From: Oxyruncus cristatus
Taxonomy: Eukaryota; Chordata; Aves; Passeriformes; Cotingidae
NCBI GenBank assembly: GCA_013399855.1
Contig: VXAY01000172.1
Coordinates: 3,292,129 to 3,356,128, forward strand
Reading direction: 5' to 3'
DNA: 64,000 nucleotides
Shown: one piece after another, positions 13,011 through 27,680 of the stretch
How positions within the stretch are numbered: the stretch's first letter is position 1
Layout of the letters: the number at the start of each line of letters is the position of its first letter
Notes under the pieces: generated by a model
What the model was told of the DNA's origin: nothing
The model's input: the letters and a program-made list of their open reading frames with translations, nothing else
Databases searched by the model: none
Position numbers and translations under genes: made by a program

Positions 13011-13847
13011 TCAGATTGGGGGCACAGAGAAGCCTTAAAGACTTAAAGCTGCTACATGGCACAAACTCTGAAATGCTCTCTCCTTTTTACTGGTCCCCTT
13101 CTCAGGCAAAACGGTACCAACTTTGATGGGAAAATTGCCTACCTGAGAACTGAGTAAAACCTGGAAAAAAGCTTCTAGCAACTGACCAGTTAACAGACCA
13201 TGCACAGAACTGAAGGAATCAATGAGCTCATATAATAAAATTAATTAAAAAGTTACTGCTCTTTATTCTTTAATATCATTATCTTCTCATTATGTCACAG
13301 AACACAACTGTGATCCCATTTAGGAATCAAGTCACTGACTTCAACACGCCGCATGCTTCAACATTCAGCAACTCCTGTGGCAGCAGAACCCAGGGCACAA
13401 TGGAGAAAAGGAGAGTGAGATGACTGCACCAAAGATCAACAGTATCATACAGAAGATTTCAGGTTGATTAGGGGTTTTTTTTCTTCCTACAAGTGAATAA
13501 ACTTACGTCCATTCCATTCTAGCACAGCATGCTCTTCCGGTGTTTAGAAGCAATGAGATTCCTGTTCAGACTGCTACATAAAAGAGGGATCTGAACGGGG
13601 ATCCACAGGGACTCAGACCTCTGTTCTGAGCAAAATAATGACATACAACCCAGAAATTTCCAAAATATTTAGTTAGGCCCTCTTTCCTGCTCCTCTGCAC
13701 CAAAACAAGGTTTATTTTCACAAACATCTCAGCAACAGTGCTGGTTTAACAGTTTCCCTCCAGTTTACTCCCAGCTTATACCACCACCTTACTTGTTGCT
13801 GGTAGAGGCATATGTTGAACTCTATTGGGGAAATTAACCCTCTCCTA

Positions 13848-13882
13848 CCCCTTCCTCCCTCCCCTCACCCCCCCAAAAAAAA
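13848..13882. repeat. Polypyrimidine tract followed by A8
   Basis: A C/T-only stretch with little interruption (CTCCCTCCCC, then C7) ends in eight A residues. It is low-complexity sequence that can form non-B structure and often causes assembly or sequencing slippage. Confidence 0.6.
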
Positions 13883-16449
13883 GAATTTTAAAAAGCATTA
13901 ATCAGTTTCCTAATCTCGTTCACTGTGCAGTCACACTAACTGTTACAGTGGCATACATGAATATGTGGGTGAAGATAGGCAGTAACCAAGAATGAATGAC
14001 AAACAGATGACACTGCCATATTTGTGAAACCACAGCCTTGGTGGAGGCTGAGCCTGACCATTAATCACTGTTGAATCACATTTAACTTTGGCACCAGTCA
14101 GACTATTTGGCTCTTAACATTTTAACCTGAGCACCTGGCCAAAACTCAGGTAGATTTTCCCAGTTAGGAGACCCTGGTATACTACAAAACAGTGCTGGTT
14201 TAATTATCCCTAAGTTCACAAATAATAATTAGTTTTAACTGCTAGTTTTAATAACTAGCATTAATTTTTAATTTCAAGGTGTTCCACCATCCTCCCATGT
14301 TGTTGCCCACTTCCACCTGGCTCGCTGGGCTTTTCACACCATCACTCACAGCACACTTGCAAAGGTTGCTGGATCAGCCTTTGCCACAGCAGAGGAACAG
14401 GAGGAGCCAGGGAAGAAGTGGGACTCTTCAGGTGTAGCTCTGCTGCTGGGAGCACAGAAACTTTCATTGATGCCAGACTGTTTTTAGGAAACTTCTGACC
14501 TTGTTTCCACACCGCAGTTTCAGCCTCTCAGCTGTGCCAACTACAGGCACTCAAACTACCTGAGTACTTGCACTCTCACTGAACAGTTAGAAACCTCCCA
14601 CAGAGAGGAGGCAGAAACAAGAACTGACTTTACTCTTTGTTTGTTTTTCTTCTTTCCCACCCAATTTATTTATCAGCTATACTTTCAAGATAAAACTAAC
14701 AAGCCCTTTTACAGGGTCAGATCTTCTCCAGCTGTGCAAGAATCAAACAAACGAGACAGCTGAAAGTGCTCCCAGCTGGTAAAGCATGATGCTGTCCTGA
14801 GAGCTCTTGCTCAGCTTTTCTTTACTCTTACTTGAGACATGCTTCCTACTCACTCTGTGGTTTTTCTGTTTTAGTTCCCAAACTCAGCTCTTTCTTCTGC
14901 ATACGTGCTTTCCCCCTCTCAAGATTACTTAGTATTGCCCATTAGTACAATTTGTTCAAATATCCAAGTAGCCTGTGCTTATTTTTTCCCAGAACTGCTC
15001 ACATGCTTGAGTATCTTTTAAAAACATGGTATCATTTCTTTAATACAAAATTACAACAAATACAGGGCATCAGTAAAACCACCTGAGTTCAGGAAAACAC
15101 CTGACTAGTTAAAAATGGAATATTTAAGCAAACACAAACACATCTCTTTAGCCCAGCTGCATCTTCCCCCTTAGACACAGTCACATATGTACCTACAAGG
15201 TTAAACTGGTCACAGGAAAGGAGATTTTATACAAATAATTGTAAAAAAGAAAACTTAGGGGGAATCAGTCGCTCTAGGTTTTCCCCTTGAATATTTTACA
15301 TTTTGGTGTCAAAAAGAGATAAGCCTATCAAGAGGGGATAAGTGATCACTTTTATGATCCTATATTGCATGCCTGCAGATTTGAAGGTAAGTAGTTACAG
15401 ACATTTTACAGAGACATTATCTCTCTTCCCCGTTTCGTCAGTTCATATTCCAAATCAGGTTTTAAAGCCTTCATTTAGCTGCAGAAAATACAGTGGCTGC
15501 TAGAATGGAGCAGTAGTCAATAAATATATTTTAAGGTAATTTCAAAGATGTGCACAGTGAAACCGAGAAAGTTTGCTCAATACCACATAAATTAACCCTG
15601 TATCATCTCAAGAGGAAAGGCTGATAAATAAATTTTTTAGATTTACTTCTTTTTAAAAAATTAAAAAAATCTTCAGGATGGCATTATACAAATTAAGTTA
15701 TGGTGACCAAGTTATACTGAACCCGTCTGTCCAACAGTGCTTCTACTTGCTCTGCTCAGTGTTTATTTTCATTTCTGAGCACATCAGACTGGCATTCCAC
15801 TTGTAGGTGTAGTAAGAGAAAACCAAACTTGAACTCCCTTTGTACACTGTACAACTTGCAAGCCTGGATGCCTACATTAAGCCAAGCAAAGGTCAGAGCA
15901 GACAAGCTGTAATTATACTTGTCATTAAAAGAAACTCGAGGCCTCAGTCCAGAAATGTGTCAATGAAATTGCTTAGCCTTCAGTTGCCGGGTACTATACA
16001 GATGTTCAGCGGTACTTTCCTAGATAGGATCCTAAATACTGACTGGGATTCCAAGTACTTTACAGTAGATCCACCAGCCTTTTCAACAGGACTGTTTCTC
16101 TCGTTACCTCACTCCACAGAGCAGTACCCAGTCATGTGACTGCTTAATGCTCACGCAGTCCCCTGCCCATATCACAGCTGCACCTGTGGCTGTATTAGCC
16201 AGTTTTAAAGCTTTGCACTACATGATTTATGAGAAGTACAGTCACTGCCTCAAGTACCTCTAGTAGATGGACTCCTGTCTGCTCTGGTTGAAATTATAGG
16301 AAACACTCCAGTTTTAAAGTTTCGCTGGTCTTGGCAAGTAGGTGTAGTAACAACAGGTTAAATGCCTGATCTGCCTTTTCAGCCCTAAAGGTTGCTTTTC
16401 CATGTGAGAATGAGGATGCTGTCACATCAGCACAAGGAAAAGGTGCTGT

Positions 16450-16492
16450 GTAACCGTACATATGGTATCAACGTGCGTAACCATACGTGTGG
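16450..16492. repeat. Imperfect direct repeat with CpGs (16 bp, period 27)
   Basis: GTAACCGTACATATGG at 16450-16465 and GTAACCATACGTGTGG at 16477-16492 agree at 13 of 16 positions. The second unit is flanked by further CG dinucleotides, which are rare in the surrounding DNA. It could be a pair of binding sites or the remains of a short tandem repeat. Confidence 0.5.
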
Positions 16493-17071
16493 TGTCTGTT
16501 CGGGGGAAAAGCATCACTTCCCAAAACTGCCAGCACGATACCTTCCCACAAGCATGACATTGTCTATTTTGGAGGGGAAAAACGAAGAAAGACTAGATTC
16601 CCTAATTATCATACCACATTCCCCATAGTGTCAGGTGACCTACCCCACTGTGGTGAAGAACATGAGCCTGGCTAAGTCCCACTACGTTATATAATTTGAT
16701 GTGTTACAGAGATCTAGGCATGTCAGCCAAATGACTGAGCAGGCATTTAACAGTGTGTCAGCTTTGCCCTGGACAATCTTAAAGAAAAAGCAAACAAAAC
16801 TAACCCAGACTCCTCCATCATCCTGATTACAACCTTTGGTGATTACTTTACTCCAAATTTTTGTCCGTGTCATGTGATTTTTCCCTCTCTGTCCTCCTCA
16901 AACCTCAGCTGTGGGAGTTTTCCCAACCCTAAGTGCCACCGACGGGAAAGCAAGAGCAAAACGGCTGCTCTGGATCATGTGAGCTGTCACAGAGACCCTG
17001 TCCCCGACCCTGATATCTCTCTATGTATTTTAATGTCAATCTGGAGAGGCAGCATGTCTTTAAGCTACAAC

Positions 17072-17079
17072 ATTTGCAT
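17072..17079 (+). promoter_or_regulatory. POU octamer motif ATTTGCAT
   Basis: A perfect octamer motif (bound by POU2F and related POU factors) overlaps a CATATG E-box-like hexamer and is followed about ten bases later by ACAAAAG, a SOX-like site in reverse. It sits within a relatively CG-containing 250-bp block (16930-17165). One octamer in 64 kb is expected by chance, so the block is only a candidate conserved element. Confidence 0.25.
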
Positions 17080-20000
17080 ATGATCACAAAAGTCTGAAGG
17101 GAGTGCATTCTCCATCTCATGACCAAAGCAATGGGCGTGCTCCGGCTCCTACTTTTGTCAAGCAAATACCTGCTTATCCAAATTACATCTCGAAGATATG
17201 GGGGGAAGGCAGCCTAAATTTGTACTAAGTGTGCAGTTTAAATGAACTATATAATTTCCAGTACAAGTCCATCAGCTCTTATTGCAGTTTCTGTTTAACT
17301 GATTTGCAGCCCAATTCATCTCTTGTAAGTTGGTTTCCACAGCAGAAGGGATGGCAAACTGATACGGGAATGCACAGTCACCAATAAACTGAGCATTCAC
17401 TGCCTGAACACAGTGAATCAGTATGTGATTCACCCACTTCATAAAACAGTTGTGACCTTTCATCCGACTACTTCCTCAAACACAATACAGAGAAATATAC
17501 ATAACATATAGAAACCAGGAACCAACAAACTGGGGGAATAATTATAGCACATCTCATGATTTTTCTGCTATTATGTTAATCAATCCTTACTATGTGCTCT
17601 ATCAAACATTTCTGTCATCTCTTTGCTGTCCTTAGACTAATTAAGCAGATCCACTAAAGCACAGGTTGCTCTCTGTTATGAAATGACCAAAGGCAAAGAA
17701 TATGTAGTGGCCTTGCAAAATGATAATTTTTTCAAAAATACTATAAAAAGAGAAACAACATCATATGAATAGTATACCAATCTGCAGATAATCTTGTTCT
17801 GTATTAAAAAAGTGACATTTATTTGTACAACTTTCCTTTCTGCCCCTTACGGTGCAAACCTGATAACAAGTAACCCTGAGCACAAACATTGAATTTTATC
17901 AACAAATGCAACTTATACTGAGAATTAGAGAAGGTAAAGTTAACATGCTACAGTATTGCACCGCAGCTCTTTTTGCCACAACATAATTGCAGGCATAAAA
18001 TTAGACACGACCAAAATTCTCTCAGGAACCTATTCGAAATATCTCACTGTATTAGGCATTTTGAAATAATTCATTAAATATCACAGAAAAAGCCAAGAGG
18101 AAAATGTATTTTAAACACTGTGCAAAGCTTTGGCAGAAAGATTAAAATGGCACCATTATAATGCAAACCCCAAACCGCAGAGTTGAGACAGAAGACAAAG
18201 ATCAGAGCCCCACCGGATTCTACCTGGAAATCATACATGTAAAAGAAACATATGGTAGATCTGAGAAGCAAAGGCTAAATATATTTTCAAGGGATACCAT
18301 CCTGCAAATGCTTTGCAAACAGTGAAAAATGGTGTATTCTTCCCACAGTATGTAAGACTTTGTAAAGAGGTGGTTTCCTGGAATGTCACGGAGCTTGCTG
18401 CTTGCGCTATGAGTCCATATCTGGGAGAGACAGTGGAGTCCACAGTGTGTAGGAAGATCTCCCTGGAGTGGAAGAACTGTAAAAAAGGCTGACTACTAAT
18501 CAGGTGAAGCCACCACAGGGATGCTTTGCAGTTGTTAATGATCCAAATTTCCAACCAGGTAGCTAGAAGCTTGTGCCCAATGCTTTCACACATTAAGACA
18601 ACACAGTGGGTCAAAACCAGTCAACCAACAAACCATTAGTTGATATTAGATTTGTAGTACAAAAAATCTTGTAAACCCCATAAGGAATTGGGTCTCATTA
18701 CCCTTGGCAGTGTTCCAATAAGTAACAAAGAGCTCCCATCCAAAACAACACACCATCTCAACTGCTGACAAGATGCCACAGGAGGATGAAACACAGGAAC
18801 AAGATGGGGATAGCTAAGCATAAAAATAGCTTGAAGAAAAGCAGAAGTCCAGAAGTTCCCTTTTTCTCAACCGTTGATTTATATCATTTGGCAGTGTGGC
18901 AAAAATGCAGATGACTTAAAGCTACTGTATTCACCCTTAAAGAGAAATTTGCCTTTGCCTCATTTGGAACTCTGTTTCCATTGCTTTATCAACAGAAGAT
19001 TAGCACAGTTCAAGCAGCTCAGATGTTCAAAAGATGATGCAAATTCTGAAAGTCCAGGAATGTTTGGCAGTTAATGGAATGCTGCAACAGGCAGAAACCC
19101 ACAGGTTAAAGATGCAATGTGGTGAAATACTCAGGTCTGCATTAAAGCTTAACTACACCATCAAACACAGCTGTACCAGTCACATGCTGGGGATTTCCCA
19201 GCTGCAGACTCCCAAAGCACACGAGTTTCAAACAATTCAGTCACTATGTAATCAGCAACCATGTGACAATTTCATTTTCTCTTTCAAAACATCCAAACAA
19301 GTCTGGATTCAGAAAGACTGTGTGGCTCAGCCACTGTGACTCTTTCTTGGTACTTTTTCTGCTTTTATTGTGTCAAACATAACACTGCTACTACAGTAGG
19401 CTTGTACTGGTTTATCACAGAAAGTTCTTCTGTGCTCTTTGTTCAGGAAGGAAATCAGTGTTCTTATGTACTCACGAGACCCTCAAGATTTCCTTAACAA
19501 CGTGATCCGGACAAATCATATCAAGACCACAGGTTAAACATGTGACACAAGTTCTTAATCTCTATCAAGGTAAGAATTAGGAAAATGAAAGCCTGCGTTT
19601 AAAATTCTTTGTACGTTCTTATTCTGCTTGGTTATTGTTTCTCTCCTTCACCAGTTATAAACCAGACTGAAAGCCCATGAAAGAAGAGATGCAATTGAAT
19701 TTTATCAACTGTCCTTTCCTCTGCTCATTGCTATGAGTAGTCTGTTCTCAGACAGGAAAACATACCAAAAGAAATTATTATTTACTTCTCAATTCCTCTC
19801 TAGTTTGAGCTAATTGGCAGGTTTAAGCAGGAATATTATTAATTATTAATAAAATGAGTTTTTAAAAGGTTTAATTGCAACCTATGTCTATTAAGGAAAG
19901 TTTTTGCTAGGAGTGCAGGAGAGAGGGGAACCTACACTGACAATTATATTTCAGGAAGGAAAGAGGAAGTCAGATGAGAGAACTCTGCTACGGGCCCTGC

Positions 20001-22515
20001 CCTTGGAAGGCATTTGATTTAAAATACTGAAGCAAGGAGGTATGTCCAAGCCACATTTTTTATCACCTCTGAATGGCTGTTGTTTCAGAATGCTGACCAA
20101 ATTTGAACACTCACTGCAAAATATGCACTATAATCTACTCCTAGGAACAGCCTTTAACATCACTTACAAATCAGCTGGATGCTATAGATCCCTCAACACC
20201 CTTTATATCATCCCATTTAATTTACTACATGCTATTCTAAAAGAAGAAAAACATACACTGGTTTGGAACAAAAAGCTGACACATCCTCCAGATATGCAGG
20301 AGTCTGAGTCACAGAGGCAAAACGCACAAAACTAAAAGGAGGGTGTGCTGTGTAAGATCATAAAAAAGAATAAAATTACTTTTGGCTTCTGCTGGTAGAA
20401 CCACAGATTCTATATTCATGGTATACCACTGTGCAAGGCATGCTGGTGAAAATTTTGCTTAGAAAACATACATAATGTGATGAAATATTTTTGAAATCTC
20501 CCTTTTGCAGCATCACTTCTGGAACAAATGACATTATTCTCAGAGTAAGTATGTTTATATGGATAAAAGACATACAAGTGCACGACTTGGAAAGACTTCT
20601 TTAACTTCTTTTTATGAAAATACATTTCCCATGATAATCTTACCTCTTAGAAAAACTTTAAAATGTGGACAGTGCAAGTGTTAACGTCTTGTTGACTTGG
20701 AGACAAGTTGGAGTAGGCAGGAGGATGTTAAAGTAGCAACACCTGAGGAAATCGGTAAGAAAGCAAATCCAGTACAGACTCAGTCTCTGACAAAACTGAA
20801 TTACCATGGCAGACAGTGTTAAAGCATGAGATTTTTTTGGTCCTTTGTGTACTGAGATTGAAAGAGGTAATAAGCCAGAGAACATGAAAATATCCCCAGT
20901 GCAAGAGAATGATGCCACTATTAGTGAATTCTGTGCAAGAATTTACCTGCTTTAAAAACCCAACAAGCCATACTAAGAGGGCATAATGAGTAGATGAGAT
21001 GAAGGAGACACTGTTCCATAAAGCCATGAGCGTGATATATGTGCTACAGTTGTCACTAACCTGCAAGTTCAGAATCCTAGCAGAGTAATTAAAATGATTG
21101 AAATTGATGAAAGAAAGTCAGCAGCGAGAAGTTTTCTTCAAGAAGAAATCTTAGGATGGTCACAAATTTGTAATTTCACAGTCAAGGAAAGGATAATTTT
21201 GCCCAAAAATACTGTCTCCTTTCACTATTCAAGTGCAAACAGGAGTTCATAATAAAAAGGTACTATATAATAATGAAGATAAACAGTAATAATCCATACA
21301 ACTTAGGAGATACAAAGGGAGAAATATTGATAAAATAAGCTAGCAACATCAGCAGAAAGTCCACAGCTGACAGCACCAATGTAACATGAAGAATTTAATA
21401 AACCCCCAAACTTATCAAGACTACAGTATCCTCAGCAGTTATAGAAACCCTTTGCCAGATGGAAATGATAAAACTTTTAATAGTGATGCAGAAGAGACGG
21501 ACATTTTTAGAAATATTTTGATTCCATATTTGGACAGCTGTTCTTATGTCACATGATGATGTTGCACTGTTTTCCAGTCCCTTGGTAACCAAGCAGGATG
21601 TTATACAACATGCACTAAAAATCAACATTTTAAAATCAGCCAATTCATTTGCCACACGACTAAGAACCAAGACTGAGAAGACCTGAGAGCCAATCATGTT
21701 TATTTTAATAAATCCCATTTGACTGGAAATGTGTTAATGTTGTGCCAATAATAACAAAGGCCAGCAGGATGACTAAGAGAGCTAATGGACAGTTAGTCTG
21801 ACCTTGCTTCCAGGTAATAAAGTTGTTATAAATTTAATAAATAATTAAAGTGATGGAATATCATTACTATAAAACCAGTGAACCCAGTTTTGTGGCAAAG
21901 AGATTTGTAAATAATGTTATTGCATTGTTTGACAGACCTTTGGATGATTAAATTAATTGTATATTTGCAATATATTTGTGGAGAGCAGTGGACTTATAAG
22001 TGTATGACGTTCTCATAAAGAAAACTAGAATAATATCAATAAAATTTATTACATGAACTGAAAACCAAAAGATCTAACAAAGTAATAATGAATGGAGACT
22101 TTAGGGCTTTCACAATATGAAAAGAAACATATACACCCATGATAAGACTTGTGAGATCAATAAAACTGTGAGGATGAAAACTAAAGATAGTAATGTAGAA
22201 CAATTTTAATCACCTAATAAACTCAGTTCTGATTAAATATGTCTTAATACAGCCAACTGCATGGGCAAGTCTCCAGCCAAGTCTCCTCCCTGGAAAACAC
22301 ATGGTCTGAAAGGTACCAAGAATTACAGGTGACAAACAGCTGACATTGTAGCAAAAAAACCCCCAAACACCAAAACCACACGCCAAAAAGCCAGTCCTAA
22401 TCTGTTCCTTGTATGTATAGATGAAAAGCAAAACCAGCTTTTTCACTGGTGACACATGCGGTAAATCACCACACCAAGTTTCACATTTTAGAAAGAATGA
22501 TTTCAAAATAGAATT

Positions 22516-22529
22516 AAAAAAAAAAAAAA
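22516..22529. repeat. Poly(A) tract (A14)
   Basis: A simple A homopolymer with no recognisable retrocopy upstream. Confidence 0.8.
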
Positions 22530-24487
22530 GCAGACAAAATTATTTGATGAGGAAAATGTCTTACAGTGACATGTTTGAAAGAAAGACTCACTTGTTAACG
22601 TTATTAACCGCCTTGACTTAATATACAGAAAATACTGGTTCCTAATGGTTACTTAGTGTAAACACAAAGTTCATGAAGAAACATGGCATATTAAACAACA
22701 AGTTATTTATAGCTGAAATTACCATGGGAATTCGCAATGGCATCTTTAGTTTTTAAGGCAGTCTGGATACCTTTTGGAGTGTTGTAGCTCAGCATGTGTT
22801 TGCCTGCTAACTACTGCAGTTGAACATCAAGTACTCCATACAGAGGTAACTGGGTAATAATGACCTATGATACAGACAGCAAAAAACTCTTTTAGTAGTT
22901 CCTTCTAGCTTTTTCCCCCCCATGTGGAGACTGTAAACATATTTTTCTCTCCCTTCTGAAGAAGAGAGCTGACACCACTTCACTAATGCCTGATCCCACT
23001 GACATTAATATGTGATTTGTCATTGATTTTCAGAGGCAAGACCTGGAGAAAAGAGTTCATAACCCTATGGAAATAGTTCTAATTTTCTAATTTGGGTGTT
23101 CTTACTGCCATTCACAATTTCTTCAGGAGCAACTGCTTGGCTCTGGACATGGTACAACAATAACAGTCAGACCTTCTGCTTTTCCACAAATAACCATATC
23201 ATAAGCTGCTGCTTCCTTGTTTTATGTATTTACAGATATCAACAAGCCTATGTAAAGCCTCTACATGATTTGTTCATATACAGTATTCTTCCTTTTGATA
23301 TATTTTTAGATCAATTGCACTTAAACAATACTTCCCCAACCTACTGAACTTTGCTCTGGGACGGATGATCAAGGGAAATGCAAATACTGTGCTGTTTAAA
23401 GGATGGCAGCCAACATTTTCCACAGCACTTGTTGAAAGGGTAGAGTATTATGAAGGACAAAGAGTTCGGCACGACTCCAAAGTAATGCAGCACCCATTCA
23501 TGCTTACCAACTCTGCATCTGTCCTTTGAGCAGCCAACAAAACAAGGTGAGAATTTATCAACGTGCAAGGAGAAGCTTACACAACCTTTCATGTAAGACG
23601 TACATGTACAAGATAATACACGATCTTTCAGTTTTCTAATAAACGGTGCCACTTTGAAGAAAACGAGCTTTAAGCCTCTTTGAAAATAACTGTATCAAAG
23701 GGAGAATTGTAATAAATAAGATGACTCATCGAGGAAAAGTTGTGTCTGTGTGCTCCTCTCCTTCTTTACTACACGGTACAATAAAGCTGTAAAACATTTG
23801 GAGAGGGAATTTTCCTACAACTGGGTTGTTGTGTGCATTCAAGCATATTACCTTAGAATTTCAGGAATGTCAAACCTACTCTTTTCTGAATTTTCCAGTG
23901 TAGAAGAAGTTCTGGTTACTGACTCCAGTACAAGAAACCTTTCTATCAGATTCTGACATTCCCCACAGAGAAAGAGGTGTGGGTGGCTAAGTATAGCCCT
24001 ACCTGCAAGATTATTCATGGTCTAAAAAGCTTGATTGCTAAAGAAGCAGAGTGGACAAAAGTCACAGAAAAATGTGCAGACAACAAGACTTTTTTATATG
24101 GTTAAAGTACAAACTAAATGAGTCCCAATTACAGTATTGGGCACTGTTGCATGAAGATTTCCCTTCACAGGGTGTAAAGTACACCACAAAAAATTTATAG
24201 TGGTTTTGAAAAACAATTTTCAGCTGCCTTGTGTGCTGTGAAAACTCTCCTGTTCTGATTCTGTTTTGATCCACACAGCTACTGAATGTCTTACTGGGCA
24301 GAGCACTGGTGTAGGGATGCTACCTGTTAGCATGTCCTAATCAATAATACTTTATGTGCAAATTTTGTTTTAAAATGGAGATTAGCTACACAACTAACAA
24401 TCAGAATATTGAGGAGAAAAGCACTTGGGACAACTGCAGTTTGCAATGATGATACCTGAGACAAGAATCCACTGTGCAACAGCATTT

Positions 24488-24505
24488 ACACACACACACA
24501 CACAC
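24488..24505. repeat. (AC)9 microsatellite
   Basis: Nine uninterrupted AC units. This is a typical vertebrate dinucleotide microsatellite and likely polymorphic. Confidence 0.9.
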
Positions 24506-24658
24506 GTTGCTACGTATCAGTGAGAAAAAAACACAGCAATTTCATCAGATACAGGACTACATTCCAGCAGGTAAAAAAGCCACTTTCCAAAGTTTAAAAA
24601 AAACATTACAAAGTTAATTTGTATGCTTTCTACGTGGAAATTGTTGTGATATTTGACA

Positions 24659-24679
24659 AGATATTGAGATATTGAGATA
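24659..24679. repeat. Short tandem repeat, 8-bp period
   Basis: The 8-mer AGATATTG is repeated twice and followed by a partial third unit. It is a small slippage repeat with no evident function. Confidence 0.7.
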
Positions 24680-26878
24680 CTTGTTTTTCAACATAGTCCT
24701 AAATTACCAAACCATCTTGAGTGGTGAATTTAAAAGATACTCACAAACCAAACACAGTTATAGAAGGATATACCCTAGATAGGAGACCCCTAAAGAACTA
24801 AGATATTACTCCAAATTGTATTAGTGATTCAAACTAATTTTCCCTATGACTCAGTACTGGGTTAAATCCCCCCATATCATTTGGGAAGTACCACATCAGG
24901 TAGGAAGTCACACATCTGATTGCATCTTCCAAGAGGGAAAAGAGTGACAGAGGTTGTGATAAATATACCTTTGGGCAAGTATTCTACCAGTTTCCATTTC
25001 CCTCTTGAGACTGAACTAAAGGTGCTTCTCTCCACCCACTGATACACAGTTTCTAAATGCTGATTACACATACGGAAATCTCATGGCAGCTGAATGCCAT
25101 CCCTTCTATATAACTACCTGGGCAGATCCAGAATGCCTCTGTGGACAACAAAGAAAGCCAAAGTGCACACATCAGTGCAAAACACAATGAAGTTATGTCT
25201 GCTTTGTAGGAACAAGACATTTCTTGTAGAACTGATTACATTGCAATTGCTTTTCTGCTGGCAGAACTAGGGATACGTGGAGGTGGCATATTCTGCAGCT
25301 GGAAATCCAAAGGATGCTACCAAAAATGCATCAGGCACTAAATAACAGTGAGAATGGAGACAAGACACAAACTGGCTTTGAGGTGGAGACTGGTAGACAA
25401 TGTGAAATGAGATGGAAAATGATTGACATAGAGACAGGTAGGGCAAGCACATAAACAATGTAAGAAAAGGCATAGAAGGATGAAAAGGGTAGAAGCATAT
25501 GGCTGTATTATGGGTAACTAAACACAGGAAGAACTGACTCAAACTGGCAAAAAGTAAAATATATACATAAAGGTAAAAGAATGGTGATGCACAGGTTGTG
25601 TGCTGGTTCAGATTTTACAAGAATCTGAAGCTACATAAGTTGAGGCTTATAGTCTGAATTTGATGAAAGGTGAAAAGCTGGTACAGGCAACATTTTTTCA
25701 GCTTTTAAACCTGTATTAGGTGAAATTCACTCCATCACAACTGAAATGCGTACCTACTGTGAATGCCTCCAGCCACTACCAATTGTCTTCCAGGACTCTG
25801 CAGAGCCCTATCCCACATGTGGCCTGGATCTTAAAAGAAATAAATTGCAGAGGGTTGTGTCCTGTAAAGCTGAAGCAACTAACTCAGAAACAAATGTCTG
25901 GAAGTTTCTGCAGGAAAAAATGCCCATTTCCCCACTGTTACCTATTCTGACTGCCACTCCAGAACCTTCACGAATTAACAGGGAAGTTTTGCTGCAGTTA
26001 CTCAAAGGGAATATGTCCTGTCCCATGTCAGCCTGCTGAAACCCAGTAACGTGGCCTGCACGAGGTAGGCTGACAGAAATCAAGGCTACAGACACAGATA
26101 GGCTGTTCCTATCCAGTAACCTAAAATTATTTGCTGTCCTCCAGACTAATTTTTCTCCCATTTCTCTCATGTTCTCCCCTGACTCAGGCTACCTTTCAGC
26201 CCCGGATCCTAATGAATCTCTATCCGCCCCTCTGTGCTGTTCATCGCTGCTCTCCTGTCACGGTGCTGTGCTTTAAGAAAACTGAAGAATATGGCTTTTG
26301 TGGCAGCACTGAGTGAACACCACTTTTAAGGAGAATATCCCAAATCTCATTAAAAAGAGATAAAGCCATCTGGATCCTAAGGCAGTCAGTTTGGAAAAAA
26401 CCCCCCCAAAACTATTCTGAAACCAATTTACAAAGAAAAACAGAAAGGAAAACAAGTTTCCTGCCAACAAATGTTGTAGCCCTTGCCATCTATTACCACA
26501 TGAATAAAGCACTAAATGACTGACTCCAATACCATTGCCAATTATTATGACAACATACAGTATAACCATATTATGTTTACAATATAATTCATGTGAGTAT
26601 TTGATAGAGCCTGGCAGGACTTCAGTCACTGCCTCTTTTATGCTTGAAAAATCCATTTTTCAAACTGAGTTTGCTGTATAACCTGTTCCCTAATTACATA
26701 CTTTACTGTATAGAGAACAAGAAAGGATATTGAAAGTGATTTCAGGCAAACATCTTAACATTTAGTGAGATAACCATTTTTATTCACATGCATTGCACCA
26801 CTAAGAGCCAACATAATGTCTTTATTCTATAAACATGCCCCACCTTATTCCCATTGACATCAGTGGCAAGTTTTCCAA

Positions 26879-26902
26879 AAGTTTCAACTTCAATTGAAAC
26901 TT
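26879..26902. repeat. Perfect 9-bp inverted repeat, 6-nt loop
   Basis: AAGTTTCAA at 26879-26887 pairs exactly with TTGAAACTT at 26894-26902 across a CTTCAA loop. The stem is AT-rich and weak. It may be a chance structure. Confidence 0.6.
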
Positions 26903-27595
26903 AAGAACAAAATGTTCAGGGCCTAAAGAGGTTCCTGCTTCACCTTTTATTTTACAATTTCAAATAACAATAAAGGTAAACAGAATCATTTAAACATGTG
27001 CTTAATTTGTGAATGACTTTGGAAAACAAGTTTACCAAATCATTTAATTTATATTTGCCAAATCATGTGTCAAATAGAAGCAGGAGGTTGCCTTGAAAAA
27101 TATGAACTAAAGATGTGCTCAGGCTCAACTACTGAGTTACTAAGAGACTCCACTGTCTGTCCACATACAATAACTCAGTCAAATTTCTGGGTGGGTTACA
27201 TATTTTGCATATAAATCAGGACACAGGGCAGAGATATTTAAACCAGCAATGTCCATGCCAGCTTAAGTGCATCATGCCTAAACAACAGCACACAAAGGAT
27301 TCTCAGGAAAGCCTGAGTTCAGAAGTAACACGGTTCACACAGCTCTTCACATGAGATAGGGAACATCACTAGGTTCAAGTTATCATTACAAATTGTTGTA
27401 ATGCATCACTCTGGGCAACTCTACACCGAAGAGCCAGTTCTAAGACTTCTTAGCTCAGGATCAGCTAAGAATAAATGAAATCAATTTAGAAGTTTAGCTT
27501 TAAAAGCAGTAGTATTATCCACAGCTTGTTTTGCTCTAGATTACCCTGGTCCCTCACTATCACCGCTTAAGTGTATTTCTAAAATAACTGAATTT

Positions 27596-27617
27596 TATAT
27601 ACACATATATATATATA
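27596..27617. repeat. (AT)n microsatellite
   Basis: Alternating TA and AT with a short ACAC interruption. It lies less than 100 bp upstream of the second CR1 fragment and is a common AT-rich simple repeat. Confidence 0.8.
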
Positions 27618-27680
27618 AAAGTGTCCTTGATGACTTGATGGAATGTGTAAAAAAAATGCTTTGATAGCTGTTTTCAGGAG

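Larger units (their letters stand above)
12621..27680. other. Non-coding DNA between the two CR1 copies
   Basis: No gene was identified. Features worth noting are the small CpG patch at 12600-13010, a pyrimidine tract at 13848-13882, a CpG-containing duplicated motif at 16450-16492, an octamer-containing block near 16930-17165, an AC microsatellite at 24488-24505 and an AT microsatellite at 27596-27617. Around 25740-26300 the sequence is less AT-rich and has overlapping open frames of about 97 codons (plus) and 120 codons (minus), but neither shows a domain or splice context that I can defend. Confidence 0.55.
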
